From Entonaema liquescens (Eukaryota > Ascomycota > Sordariomycetes > Xylariales > Xylariaceae), in contig CADCSX010000003.1 of the NCBI GenBank assembly GCA_902805475.1, positions 3,472,001 through 3,536,000 of the forward strand: a stretch of 64,000 nucleotides of DNA. The letters are read 5' to 3'. Both the position numbers and the translations under genes were made by a program. A model generated the notes under the pieces. That model saw only the letters and a program-made list of their open reading frames with translations, was not told the origin of the DNA and ran no database searches. Below are positions 45,142 through 56,595 of the stretch, in pieces; within the stretch, counting starts at the first letter, position 1, and each line of letters opens with the position of its first letter.

Positions 45142-47336
45142 AATGGAAAATGGAAATGGAAACGAAAAATGCGAACCAATACATATGTACTGTATTAGTT
45201 AACTACCTAGTTATATTGTAAAGCAGGGTTTAGAGAATCGTTCTGGAATGAACAGGCCATTTATTTTCCTTGAGATACTTAGACAGACACGACAGGGGGT
45301 TCGTGAAGCACCGTCGGAAGATTAGGAAGTGAGAAGTGGGAAGTGGGAAGTAGGAAACTAAGCTGTTTTGGCGAATCTGTGTTCCTGTTTCACGTATCTT
45401 CGGACCGGGGCACAATATTATGCAAGCTAAAGTATGTAAGAGTGATTATATGGCAGTATGGTCAATGCCGAAAGCTGATGGGCTGTGTATCAAAAAAAGC
45501 CGGTGTTTCGAAACATTCTGGAGCCATTCCATCGCTTGTTAAACGGTGTCCAATCCTATCACTTGGCCTTGGTTTGGGGACCCCTAGCTTGGCATTAATC
45601 AACCCCCCTGTTTCTTTTTTTTCTTTTTTTTGAACATCACCCCCTGGTCATTAGAGAGTTGCCACATTCCGGGGCGTGCCAACTTTTAATTTGACTGACG
45701 ATGCTATTGACTTTTGTACTTTAATGCTATTATTATTATTTCTATTATTTTTCTCCATATCTATCATCATCATCATTATCCAAATACTATCTATACATAC
45801 TGTATTCTATACGGACTGGTTTCTTCGTGTAGTTTATTGGATTTGTATCGTGTTGTCTTTTTTTCGTTATCGCCGTCTTTTCCCTCCTTGTCATTTTTTA
45901 AAACCAAAACTCTCCTTCCCCCTTGCAATACGCAGCACACGTTCGTTTTTCTTTGTGATATTCCCAAGTTATTTCGTATCTCTCTTATTATCACTCTTAT
46001 TTTATTATTACGCCCTGCTTGATAAGATCAGATTCGGCTTCTCCAGAGCCTAAGAGCTAGACTCGTGCATTTTCGCCGCTCCTTTCTTGCCGTTTGCCAA
46101 CCAACCCTACCCGACTAAACTACTACTCAGCCTGTTCAGCTAAACCGTAGCTGGCATAACACTCTTTTATAAATCCTTCTTTTTTTTTCTTTACTGTGAA
46201 GGGTCCTGCATTCCCCGTCGGGCTTTGGCTTGCAGCATTATTGTATTCAGCTCTTCGCTTCCCCCGCTCCTCGTCCCCGACGATCTCTCTCTCTATCTCC
46301 GTCTTGTCAGACTTACAAGCCACCGAAGCCCACCAAGTATCTTTTTTATCCTCTTGTTCGATTTCAGCTTCTGCTCGTAAAAGTTGACAACGGAAAAAAA
46401 GAAGGGTTCGTTTCGCCGGCACTAGGCAATTGTTGTGCTTTCTCCGTAATCGTCATCAGCATCATCATCCTCCTTCGCCCGCGCCATTCATCCCATCCTG
46501 CCTTACATATATACATATATACATATAGGTATACATATACGTTATACACTATACGTATAAGGCAGGCATTCAAGAAAAAAGATAACGCTGACGGGGTAGA
46601 CTAACAACTCCTATTCCTTTTTAGCAAAGGAGTTCCGCTCTTTTTTTTCTTGTCTTCTTTGATACTTTACTACCACTTGATCTCTCTCTTGTCTTTGCTT
46701 GCATGATTGTTGATCAATCATCGGCTACCTCGATAGAGTTGGGTACCTGAACCTGGTATACTTACATACCTTACATACCTATATACCTATATACCTATAC
46801 ACACGGCTTGCACTTACATGACTCTTCTACGTTTCGGCGTACATACCGCATACCGCATACCGCATACCACATACCACATACCATCGTACATACGGTTTTG
46901 TTTCGTATCTGCATCTGCATCTGCAGCTCTAGTGCGCGCCCATTGAGGGGGGGGAATTATAACCTCTACCTTTGCTGCCGCATCGCATCGCATCGCATCG
47001 CATTTGCGTCGAAACATTTTATTAATTGGCAACCGATATTCTCGGATCCGTTGCTTATACGACACTGGGGCCTTAACGTCGTCGCCAGGCACAGCTTCTC
47101 TCGTATTATATTCCTTGGATCCGCGTTCGCTCAGGGCCCATCCAATTCTTTTTGGTATTCAGCCCTTTTGCCTCCTGGCTGCCAACAATTCCTTACCACC
47201 CTTACACCTTTGTGCAAGGCTAGCTGCCAACTTCTTCTGCTCGCTGTCGCACCCACATCTTGTTTACTTTGCTCCGTCCAAAAAAAAAATAAAAAAAAAA
47301 ATTACTTAAAATTCAACTGATTGCTGCCGATAAAAA
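45142..47336. promoter_or_regulatory. 2.2-kb pyrimidine-rich upstream region with microsatellites
   Basis: Long non-coding region before a small gene. From about 45600 it is strongly T/C-rich on the plus strand, then comes a cluster of short tandem repeats: atatacat units (46505-46550), tacctata units (46765-46800), cataccg/cataccac units (about 46844-46880) and five tandem cgcat units (about 46979-47002). Several frames of 90-170 codons on both strands are repeat-driven and not called. A long 5' leader of the next transcript is likely but unproven. Confidence 0.5.
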
Positions 47337-48019
47337 ATGGCAAGCTGCATTGGTGGTTTCCGCGCCTTTACGGCGAGACTGCAGAAATTCATCGGTCTCG
47401 GGTCGTCCCAGTCGGTTTCCGAGAAGCCGACTTTACAGATTGTAAGTCTCCGTCTTTTGTTCCCTTCTTGTCTCGCCTACTGCGTTTTATCATGGGTTTC
47501 CTATTTTAGGTATCCGAAATACCTCACATCTGATCTAATCTAATAATATCCCAACCGTCAAGCCTATGACTAACATGCTTCTTTTTTCTCACAGTCGGCG
47601 CCATTCAACTTCAAGCACGAGACACTCTCATTACCGGGTGTGTCGGAAGATGAGTAAGCACTTCTTCCTCTCCTTTTTTCCCCCTTCGTATTACGCCCAA
47701 TCAGCCATGATGGGGGGCTTCGCCGCAAAATCCTTCCGGGTATCTAAGAAGCCTTGGCTAATGTATTTTTGGTATACACAGGATCGCTATTCTGAAGGAA
47801 CAAGCAGCCGCATCCCGCTTTGGAGCCGCGGATCCGTCTTCCATCGGCCCTCCGCGTAAAGCCCCGGCCCCGCCATCCTCGCTACGTCCTATCACGCCTG
47901 TGCTGAAGGTGAGTTCTGAGTTGCCCGATCCTGGTTTTGGTGTCAACGGGACTGTCATAACTAACAACTGCTAGGTGACGCCAAGTACACCTATCTCGCC
48001 TGTCGAGAACCTCATTTGA
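47337..48019 (+). CDS. Small CRIB-like protein
   Basis: Four exons (47337-47441, 47595-47653, 47782-47908, 47975-48019) give 111 residues; all introns have gtaagt/gtgagt donors and join in frame. The segment LQISAPFNFKHETLSLPG fits the first part of the Cdc42/Rac-binding CRIB consensus (ISxPxxFxH) but lacks the second His of HxxH. It is followed by an acidic helix (SEDEIAILKEQAAAS) and a Pro/Ser-rich tail with PPRKAPAPP and TPSTPISP. The short, partly basic N-terminus contains Cys4, possibly for lipidation. A role with a Rho-type GTPase in polarity is inference; an alternative is an unrelated small adaptor. Confidence 0.8.
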
Positions 48020-49742
48020 AGACAGTAGGAGAGGTAGCTTCTCTCTTATAAGTCAAGTCACTTTATTTTGGAAAATGAAGGAAATAAACATGGACTTTTT
48101 GCTATGGACTTCCATCACGAGCGGGAACTCATTTATACCTAGCTCTCTCGACATATCTTCATCTCTCGGGTCACAGGCGGTCACCCGACGAACGAATTCA
48201 CGAACACGGAGCACGGCAACAATTAGTACAGGTTGGGCTTGGGCGCGTAGGATACCAAGTGCGCTGCATTAGACTATTTTTGCTTTCTGATTTTATTTTA
48301 TTATATTTTTCTGCTTCGTTTCATCTCTCCTTCTTCTTTTCTAAGCAGAGTTATTCATCATCGATCTAGGCGTCCAGGTTTTGGGGAGGTGACGGGCACT
48401 AATTCACTGGCTGACTTATTGATTCCCTGCATTCATCGGCGGCTTAATTTGGGAGAGAGGCAAACGGCGTTGGAGAGAAAATTTGGTGGTCCCTTGTTGC
48501 ACTGGCATGCCCCTACGTAACATGAATATATGAAATTTTGCAGAGCCAAAACGGTTCCCAAATTACCGTATACATCGTACATAGTGTCTCATGCTCTGTT
48601 CCGGGGCTATTTTTCGCCAACGAAATTAACGGATACTAGATCCTGTAGGACGAGACATAGGAGTGACTTGACTCGTACGGTGGTAGCCCAGGCGCAACGG
48701 CAAGAAGCCGTTGGGACGATCGAACTCAAGATGTTGTAATACCGGACATATTATCATCTTGTGCCGCTAGAGTCGTGCGAGAGTAAGCAAATAGGAACCC
48801 AATTGCAGACGTTACTGAGTACATGGGGAGCCAGTAAAAATTATAATAATGAAGCTCTTACGGCCAAAATCTTTCTAGATGAAGCCCCTTTAATATTTCA
48901 TTTGTCTATATTCATACAAGCATCGCCTAGGAACACCTATAAACCAAACACCATTGTGATACCCCATGAAGGAATCGCATATATATAATGGGAGGTAAAA
49001 AAACAGAGAAAAGAAAAAGAGAAAAAAATCGGCCTTTTTCGAGGCAGTTGTGCATCCAAGGGGACTCGAACAACCGGCCTCGCAAGATTTCGCCAAGTAC
49101 ATCAACCCTCAGTTCGCCAGGACGACCACATGGGGATTCCTTGGCGCGTTGGAAGGTGCATTGTAATTCTGCTATAAGTACTTCTTGCAGCGTCGGCTAA
49201 GTTCCGTATCACTAGTAAACTTATTTTCCTACAGTATATGGATGGATGGTAGGAAGGTGCAATGGTACATGTAGGTAACATGATGTACTCAGGTATATGT
49301 ATGTAGCTACAGTCTATGGAAATAGGGGTTAGGAGTTACATTTTTTTTATCAATACGAAAGTATGGATCTTACCTGTTTATTTGAACGTGGTCTATATAG
49401 ACATGTGTTTGGATTTGATGCTTCCTTTCGCCCATATCAAGCCTTGCCTCTGTATTCTATTTCAACCAAATCTTTCATTCTTTTTTAAAAAAGCACATCT
49501 AACCTACGCCTCAACATACATCTCAATACTAATACCTGCGTAACGTAATATCAGATCCCATCTAAAGCCCACATATCGATGTTTTATATCAGGGGTTTTT
49601 AGCCTAGATTAAGTAGACGTCTATTTTCAATTTCTGTAGCTTTTTGACACTTCTAAATACTAAATCTCTCCCATTCGTTTCTCCTTTTCTCTTCTCCCCT
49701 TATTATAACCAATAAAACCCCATGGACCCCTTCCTCTCTCTC
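48020..49742. other. Intergenic, convergent 3' ends
   Basis: 1.7 kb between convergent genes. No frame looks coding. A stretch near 49065 reads ggggactcgaac, reminiscent of a tRNA T-arm complement, but no cloverleaf can be built around it. Confidence 0.5.
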
Positions 49743-51323
49743 TCAGCCAAGTCCCAACCACCCATCATACTGCTCCAGCCCCTCCCTTCTCACACCCTCC
49801 ATCTCCCCTTAACACCCAACAACTTCACCTTGACATCCTTCTCCTGACTCCAGCTCTTCAAAAACTCCTTAATCCGCCCCTCCGTCTCCTCGTCATCCTT
49901 CACCAGCAAAGCCAGGGCATCGTATCCCCCGCCCCCGGCGCAACCCCCTCGTACACACCCTCCACACGCGCCAGCGCATCCAGCAGCGCAGTCTGGCTCT
50001 CCGGCTCGATCGGCACGCCGCTCGCGGCGCTCATCTCGCGCACCAGCGCCCGGACCTTCTGCACCGCGCCCCTGATGTCGTCCTTGCGATCCGCGCCCAG
50101 CACCGCGCCGAGCTCCTCGTTGCGCGCCTGCAGGGTGTCCCACAGCGCCTTGGCGCCGGCTGGGTCCGTCTGCTCCCGCCACGCGAGCACTTGCTTGACC
50201 ATGCCGACGGTCTGGCTGCCGCAGTCCACGTCGCACATGCGCAGCGCGACGCCCCGCGGCACGCGCGCCTGCTCCTTGCGGACCTCGACGTCCCACTCGC
50301 GCGCCACGCACGCCGCCAGCGCCGGCGCGAACCCCGGCGCGCCGATCCCCGGCACGGAGCCGAGGACCGAGGGCGAGAACCGCCGGTACACGCAGCTGCC
50401 GTAGACGGCGGCGGCGACGTCGAAGCCCGAGCCGACTTTGCCCTGGGCGGCCGAGTGCGCCGCTTGCGCCAGGTTGTGCAGCGTGCGCTTGCCTTCCGCC
50501 GAGTCCGGGTCGAAGGCGGATTGGGGAGGTAGTGCGTTAGCAGGGCGGCGGTGAGCGCCGTGACGAGGGCCGCGGAGGACCCGAGCCCGGTCTTGTGGGC
50601 GTCCTTGAGCTTGGTGGGGAACTTGGCGAAGCGGCCTGCTGCGCCTGAGTGGTGGTGACGGTGATGGTGATGGTGGTGCAAGTGGGACTGCGAATAGTAG
50701 TCGTTATCGGCTAGAATCGTGAGTTGTACGGGGCCAAAGGATCCAAGATGGCCGGTTGAGATGATGTAAGTGAGAGCGTAGGCTAGTGTGACCTCGACGA
50801 AGTGGTTAGGGCTTATAACCGACCCGCTGTTTGGTTGGTTTATACTTAGTATATAGTACGGTTATATGGAGGATGTTGTGACATTGTGAGGTAAATATAA
50901 GATTAAGACGGTGACACAAATGTGAGAGAAAATCATCTCAACATAAACGCAACAATGCTAGCTACTCTTTTAAAAAAGCAGACTCGATGATACTAGAATA
51001 CCCGATGGACACATGGGAATATAAAATACAAAGAGGAATCGAAGAGGGAAAGAGAGCACTTACACTTGCAACTGAGTTAACTTAATGCCACCATCCTCGG
51101 GAGCTAGATGATATCCATAGCGCCACTGGGCCTCGAGGAACTGAGGACTCTCGACAACGATCTCGCTAAGCTGAACACCTTTACTAGTCTTGATCTCCTG
51201 GGCGATGACATTGATGCGGGCGCTCAAGCCAAACACAAGCCCCGTGTGCTGGCGGTCCAGGACTAAGAAGCCTCCGGCTAGGAGCACCTTGCCCGGAGCG
51301 GAGATAGCCGTCGTGTTCGGCAT
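49743..51323 (-). CDS. ERG8: Phosphomevalonate kinase; three apparent frameshifts
   Basis: GHMP-family kinase of the mevalonate pathway, converting 5-phosphomevalonate to diphosphomevalonate for sterol synthesis. Exon 1 is 51323-51064, exon 2 starts at 50826. N-terminus: SAPGKVLLAGGFLVLD. ATP-binding motif: KTGLGSSAALVTALTAAL. C-terminal part: GSGFDVAAAVYGSCVYRRF, YDALALLVKDDEETEGRI, MEGVRREGLEQYDGWLG. These blocks are in different frames; the switches are at G/C runs 50523-50526, 49926-49930 and 49805-49808, each explained by one missing base. A His-rich stretch (about 50640-50685) interrupts the domain before the GHMP motif. Third codon positions in exon 2 are strongly G/C. The gene is essential in yeast, so true decay is unlikely. 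The last stop (49743) assumes restored frame; the unrestored one is at 49790. Confidence 0.88.
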
Positions 51324-52032
51324 CTGGAAAGTCTACCCCGCGTGTTCTTTGTAGATAAGTTTTAATTAATTTAGAGGAAGAAGAAAGAAAAAAAGATCGA
51401 CAGGGGGAATTGGCCAAATGAACCCGCTTTTTTTCTGTACTATTAAGTTGAGAGATTGATTGGGCTCGTGTTTGTTGAACGAAGTTACCTCTGTAAGTTG
51501 GAGGTCAGGTTAGGAGATCTCCAACGTTATAATAGGGGGACTACCTGTTGTGCAAGTCCGAACCTTTAAAAAGACGGGACGGGAATGGCCTAACCTTGTT
51601 TTTCTTTTCTGCGGGGACAGGGGGATAAGAAATTCAAACTTTTTACCTAACTCGCCCCCATTTACCGTAACATCGTATACTTGACTCTACACGTGGGAAA
51701 GCAATACTCGTTACAAGGAAATCCCAGCCAGACATATATAACTTTCAACTAAATGTTTTGTTATAATGACATAATTAGTAGAAAGTATACTTATTTGAGA
51801 GATTAAGTATCATCTCTTAGTTTGACATGCTTGGACCTTGAAAATCTAAATAGCCCAAGAAAGAAATACGCGGAAAGTCAACCGTAATAACGGAACCAAC
51901 GCTGGTCTCCAGGAATAGGTAACTATAGCCGATAGAAAATGGAACGAATAATTGGGGTTTATTCTTTTTATTCAAACGTGAGCTATCTGGTTATTAATAG
52001 GCTCAGGCCGCCTGGGTATATTCAAAATTACT
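51324..52032. promoter_or_regulatory. ERG8 upstream region
   Basis: 700 bases between PAN6 (3' end) and ERG8 (start). AT-rich in the middle. No gene or clear sterol-response element recognised. Confidence 0.4.
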
Positions 52033-53157
52033 CTAGATTTCAGTAGACGGCTTTAAAATGATGTTGTCTATGAGACGAACTGCCGGTCCTCCACTATGCC
52101 CTAGATCTTCGCCCGGTTGTGGTGATTCAACTGGAAGCATCTTTACTGCACCGCTCAGTATACCACCCTTCTTTGGATCGATTTCAGTCAGCTCCTCCAT
52201 CGATAGAGGATCAGCTAGTGAGATGTAATCCACCTCAAACATTACCCTCTTCTCGGGTGGCAACGTTGACTGTTCGTTTAGAACGTTTGTGATTAAAGAA
52301 TTAGCAGCATCCATGAGCTGTTTCCGATCCAAAGCCCCGTGAAGGTACTGCTCCTCAGCAGCCTTTAATGCGCGGTTCAATACGGGGGCGACTTTGCGTC
52401 GTCTCTCGCCGAGGTAAACGTTTCTGGAACTTAGAGCAAGCCCATCGGACTCCCGGATGGTAGGACCAATAACAACCTCGGTTGGCAGCATAAAATCTTT
52501 GACCATTTTTCGGATCAATACGGTCTGCTGGACATCCTTTTGGCCAAAGTACACCTTTTCAGGCTGTACGATGTTAAAGAGTTTCATACAGACGGTGGCG
52601 ACGCCCCTGAAAAAAGTTGGTCGAGTGCCACCCTCAAGAATCTCGCTTATTGGTGTTATCACCACGAAACTCCCTTTCGAGTTGACTTCCTGGCCTGGGA
52701 ATCCTGAGGGGTACATCTCAGGGGTAGTTGGCGCAAAAACAGCGCTGATGCGACCTAGATTCCCGCCATCGTCGGCCAATTCACGGTCCAGCTCGGCTAG
52801 GATTTTACAATCCGACTCCCAGGTTACAGGGTAGGAAGCTAGGTCCTCCTTGATACCAAACTGGGCCGGGTTTACATATATACTAACGACGACGTGGTGG
52901 CTTTCGCGAGCTGCGCTGCGTATAAGAGAAAGATGGCCTTGATGTAAAGCTCCCATTGTAGGTACCAGTGAAACGATCCTGTGGTCGAGATACTGGGGCT
53001 TCCTCCATCTCCTGACTGCCTCAACCGTACGCATAACTCGAATTGGTGAAGACGGGATAGTTTCGAAAGCTTGACGCCGCGCGGTGGCCATCGTTCGGAT
53101 GGCTGATCGGTTGAGCACATGCGAGCCCATGAGGCCGCGTACCGGAAGAGCTAACAT
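52033..53157 (-). CDS. PAN6: Pantoate-beta-alanine ligase (pantothenate synthetase)
   Basis: Condenses pantoate with beta-alanine using ATP to make pantothenate, the precursor of coenzyme A. One exon, 374 codons. Adenylate-forming motifs: SLVPTMGALHQGHLSLI (HIGH-type), SIYVNPAQFG, EKVYFGQKDVQQ and the second nucleotide loop DGLALSSRNVYL. The first 22 residues before MATARRQAF are presequence-like (MLALPVRGLMGSHVLNRSAI); translation could start at either Met, with a mitochondrial form possible. The C-terminal part extends beyond the bacterial enzyme, as in other fungi. Confidence 0.95.
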   Translation of the reverse strand: MLALPVRGLMGSHVLNRSAIRTMATARRQAFETIPSSPIRVMRTVEAVRRWRKPQYLDHRIVSLVPTMGALHQGHLSLIRSAARESHHVVVSIYVNPAQFGIKEDLASYPVTWESDCKILAELDRELADDGGNLGRISAVFAPTTPEMYPSGFPGQEVNSKGSFVVITPISEILEGGTRPTFFRGVATVCMKLFNIVQPEKVYFGQKDVQQTVLIRKMVKDFMLPTEVVIGPTIRESDGLALSSRNVYLGERRRKVAPVLNRALKAAEEQYLHGALDRKQLMDAANSLITNVLNEQSTLPPEKRVMFEVDYISLADPLSMEELTEIDPKKGGILSGAVKMLPVESPQPGEDLGHSGGPAVRLIDNIILKPSTEI

Positions 53158-53805
53158 GGCTAATAAAGTATTTCAAGTAGAAAATATACTAGCGACAGTT
53201 AGGGAGGTCGCGATGAGGTAATTATTGAGACATCATGAGCCATCGCAGTGGCTCAGTGGAAAAATCAAGCAACCGAGGCGGAAAACGTGATGGTTTCTGC
53301 TGCGGACATCTGAGGCCGGGATTTGGTTGAAGCTGTTGAGAAAATTAAAGCCCTGGGAGCTGATTAAGATTAAGGTACGGACCCCGTACAGAGCAGCAGA
53401 GGTGCGATAAGACGATAAAGATGATTGATAAGATATGTCATATGTCCCACCACACTAGTTAATATTAATTTAATTGAGCTTTGATATGACGTTAGCGGGG
53501 TCGGAAGGTGAAGATGCAGGTGAAGATGAAGCTGAAGGTTGACGGGAGCTTCTAGTTCCGCAGTTCCCGCGGGGTCTTTCCATCCACTAAGGTTTTACCG
53601 TGTCCCTTTTGTAGTAAGGAACGGCGCTGGACCCTGCAGAATGCGGCACTGTTCCGACCCGATTTCTAAAGTCGTATTTCTAAAGTCGCCCATTCCTTAT
53701 TAAATTTCTAGCTCAACCTACATAACCCTACATAACCTACATATTCCCTTTTCCATATGAACGTTTTATGATTTGTATAGAGCTGCTATAGCTCGCGCTA
53801 CATTA
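53158..53805. promoter_or_regulatory. Divergent PAN6/GH125 promoter
   Basis: 650 bases between divergent starts. It has tandem gaagatgcaggtgaagatgaa-like purine repeats near 53508-53535. An ATG at 53768 is out of frame and soon stopped, so 53806 is chosen as the GH125 start. Confidence 0.4.
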
Positions 53806-55756
53806 ATGATCGGTTCTATGAGTTCAATAGGTTCGATAGGCGCAAGCTTACTGCTAGCGACCTTATATTCGACATTCGCATTGGGATCGGGATCGGGATC
53901 AGGACGTCAACCTTACGGTCAGGAACAACTCCCTCTGGATACATTCGACTATGAAGAGGCTTGTCCCGATTATACACAATATTCGACATATCCGCATCGT
54001 CCTCTTAGCGATGGTCCTCTTCAGTTACCTTTCCAAAGACCCGACCCTCGATGTCGTACTTTTCAGTCAGATGCTATTGAGCAAGTCATAAAGGATGTGA
54101 CTTCTCGCATGAAAGACCCCGATCTGGCACGTCTCTTCGAGAATGCCTTTCCTGTTAGTTCGACTTTATAATCTTTCTATTGTCGTACCTGTACCACTCC
54201 GCAACTGATACAGCTGACCGAGAGACAACAATCGCAGTCCACGACAGATACTACCGTCAAGTTTCACACGAAAGGTACCGATAATAAGAAGGCTTGGAGA
54301 GGTTCGTACGATGAAGGAAAGTGGGAGGGACCGCATTCTTTTGTTATCACGGGAGATATCATTGCCGAATGGCTCAGAGATTCAACCAACCAGCTCTCGC
54401 CCTATCAACCTTTGGCAAAGAAGGACCCGGCTATATTCGATTTGATCCTAGGCGCAATCAACACACAGTCCGAGTACGTTATTGAATCGCCATATTGCAA
54501 TGCTTTTCAGCCACCGCCCATCAGTGGGTTACCCGTGTCGCATAATGGTCAGGACGATATTGTCCATCCTGCGTATGAGCCTTCCTTCGTCTTCGAGTGC
54601 AAATATGAATTAGACTCGCTCGCGCATTTCCTCGCTTTGGCCAACGACTTCAATGACCATACGGGATCTACCCAGTACATGACGTCGCGTTGGTACTTGG
54701 CATTGGATACCTTATTAAATGTCCTTGAACAACAAGCGATGTCGACCTTTGATCCGGAGACGGGCCATTATAGACGTAACGAGTACACCTTTAACCGGAA
54801 TACCAATACAGGGACTGAGACACTCAGTCTGAGAGGTGTAGGAAACCCTCTCAATAACGGTACTGGTCTTATACGATCTGCATTTAGACCAAGCGATGAT
54901 GCTACCATTCTAGGCTTCTTTATTCCTGCAAACGCGATGATAGCTGTGGAATTGAAACGGACTGCCAATGTACTCAGGAGTGTAGGCAAGATCACTCTAG
55001 CTGAGACGGTTGAGAAATGGAGTCGAACCATCAACGATGGCGTCTGGGATCATGGAACCGTTCAGCATAAGGAATTCGGCGAGGTTTTTGCTTATGAGGT
55101 AGACGGGTATGGGTCGTCTATTCTAATGGACGATGCGAACTACCCTTCTCTATTAGCCTTGCCCCTCATGGGCTTTGTGAAAGCGAGCGACGAAACTTAC
55201 CAAAATACACGACGAATGCTACTTGCGAAAGGGTCAAACCCCTACTACCTCACTGGAAGGGAGTTCAAAGGCATTGGAGGTTAGATACTTCCTTGATCAA
55301 CGATACTCAAGTCCGTGCTGACATACATCAGGTCCTCATATTGGCCTAACCAATGCCTGGCCAATGAGTCTTCTCATTCAGGCCCAAACATCTGATGACG
55401 ACGAAGAAATAACGGAATGTCTAGACTTGGTTCTCAAATCAGGGAAACTTGGTTTGATACATGAAAGCGTTGATGTCAATTTCTACGCATCTTATACGAG
55501 TGAGTTCCTGCACGCAATCCCTTGAGGATGGATATGTTGCTAACTAGAATTATTAGGGAGCTGGTTTGCTTGTAAGCTTTTAAAAGAGCCCCTTAACCCC
55601 CTCCTTTCCACCGGGACTCCGGCAACTGTAATTAATGTAAGGTTTACTAACAAAACTATAGGGGCAAACGGCGTGTTCGCGGAAACGATTCTTGATCTAG
55701 CTAAGAGGAAACCGCACTTGATTTTCAAAGCACCCGCTTTGCCTTACGAAATATAA
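53806..55756 (+). CDS. GH125 exo-alpha-1,6-mannosidase, secreted
   Basis: Glycoside hydrolase family 125 (formerly DUF1237); family members cleave terminal alpha-1,6-mannose from fungal-type glycans. Five exons: 53806-54153, 54214-55279, 55332-55499, 55557-55571 and 55662-55756, giving 563 residues. Exon 4 is only 15 nt (RSWFA with flanking split codons). A signal peptide is clear (MIGSMSSIGSIGASLLLATL...), followed by a Gly/Ser spacer. Family blocks: SFVITGDIIAEWLRDSTNQL, FVFECKYELDSLAHFLALAN, GFFIPANAMIAVELKR, YEVDGYGSSILMDDANYPSL, GIGGPHIGLTNAWPMSL, WANGVFAETILDL. Complete and apparently functional. It could act on cell-wall mannan or external N-glycans. Confidence 0.95.
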
Positions 55757-56595
55757 GTCTATCAAGAAGTGAATTTTGGGACAGAGTCGTAGTGCTGCCA
55801 TATCGCTGCCAGACGATAATGAGACGCACTGACTGTTTATAACGGCTTTGGGGGTATATACGAGCCATGCCACACTAGAGCGTATTTTATCTAGACGCAT
55901 GATTATACTGGAAAGGCGCAATACGATTGAGTTCTTTTACCTGGGGCTAACTAGTGGGTGTATGAAATCTTTTATTTGATCTTGGCAGTGACAATTTATA
56001 TGTATGTGAGCCGGTTTAACGTGATTAAATCCGAAGTTTCCGATATTTATTAACTTGGTCGTATGGAACAGTGCCACAATAGACGAAGCATAGAAATCAT
56101 ACGACAATTTTCTTCTGTTTATGATATATAATGTAGACATTTCAGTTTGACAATATGGACTGGCAACATCTGAGAAAAGCAAGTAGAGACTGAGGTAATG
56201 AGAGACTATAGATACATCCCCTCGAGGGGATTCGAGCCCTAAGGTGTGGGACAGAAAGGGAAGAAAATAATTCCGTTGTTCTTCAAGGAACTTGAAGCTA
56301 ACTACAAGAGCACATAGTTAGGCAAGTTTAAAGTATCCTTTGTTCTATATGTTCCATCTGGGGTGTTGATAAACGTGGACTATTAGTTAAGTCATTCTTT
56401 TTTCCTTGTATTATAACGAAGATAACACGTTCTCGACATGATGTATTAAATGCAATAGATATAGCTACCTATTTATATAGTGTATTTCGATTATACTAGA
56501 GTACTATGGTAAGCAGTAAGTGAAGACTTGCGTATTTCTCGAAAACAAATCAAGCCAAAGGAAGCACTAAGTAGCAGACTATCTAACCTAGTTCT
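55757..56595. other. Intergenic, convergent 3' ends
   Basis: 840 bases, AT-rich, between convergent genes. At 56217-56242 a small palindrome (cccctcgagggg) is followed by attcgagcc, which looks T-arm-like, but no tRNA fold is possible around it. Confidence 0.5.

Noticed and set aside
45676..47320. Several open frames of 90-170 codons on both strands
   Set aside because: They come from T/C-rich and tandem-repeat DNA; the translations are rich in Phe/Ser/Ile/Tyr repeats without domain features.
49040..49110. tRNA-like T-arm complement (ggggactcgaac)
   Set aside because: No pairing T-stem, acceptor stem or anticodon arm can be built on either strand.
56210..56260. tRNA-like T-arm (gattcgagcc) beside a cccctcgagggg palindrome
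   Set aside because: Only three stem pairs form and there is no acceptor stem in range.
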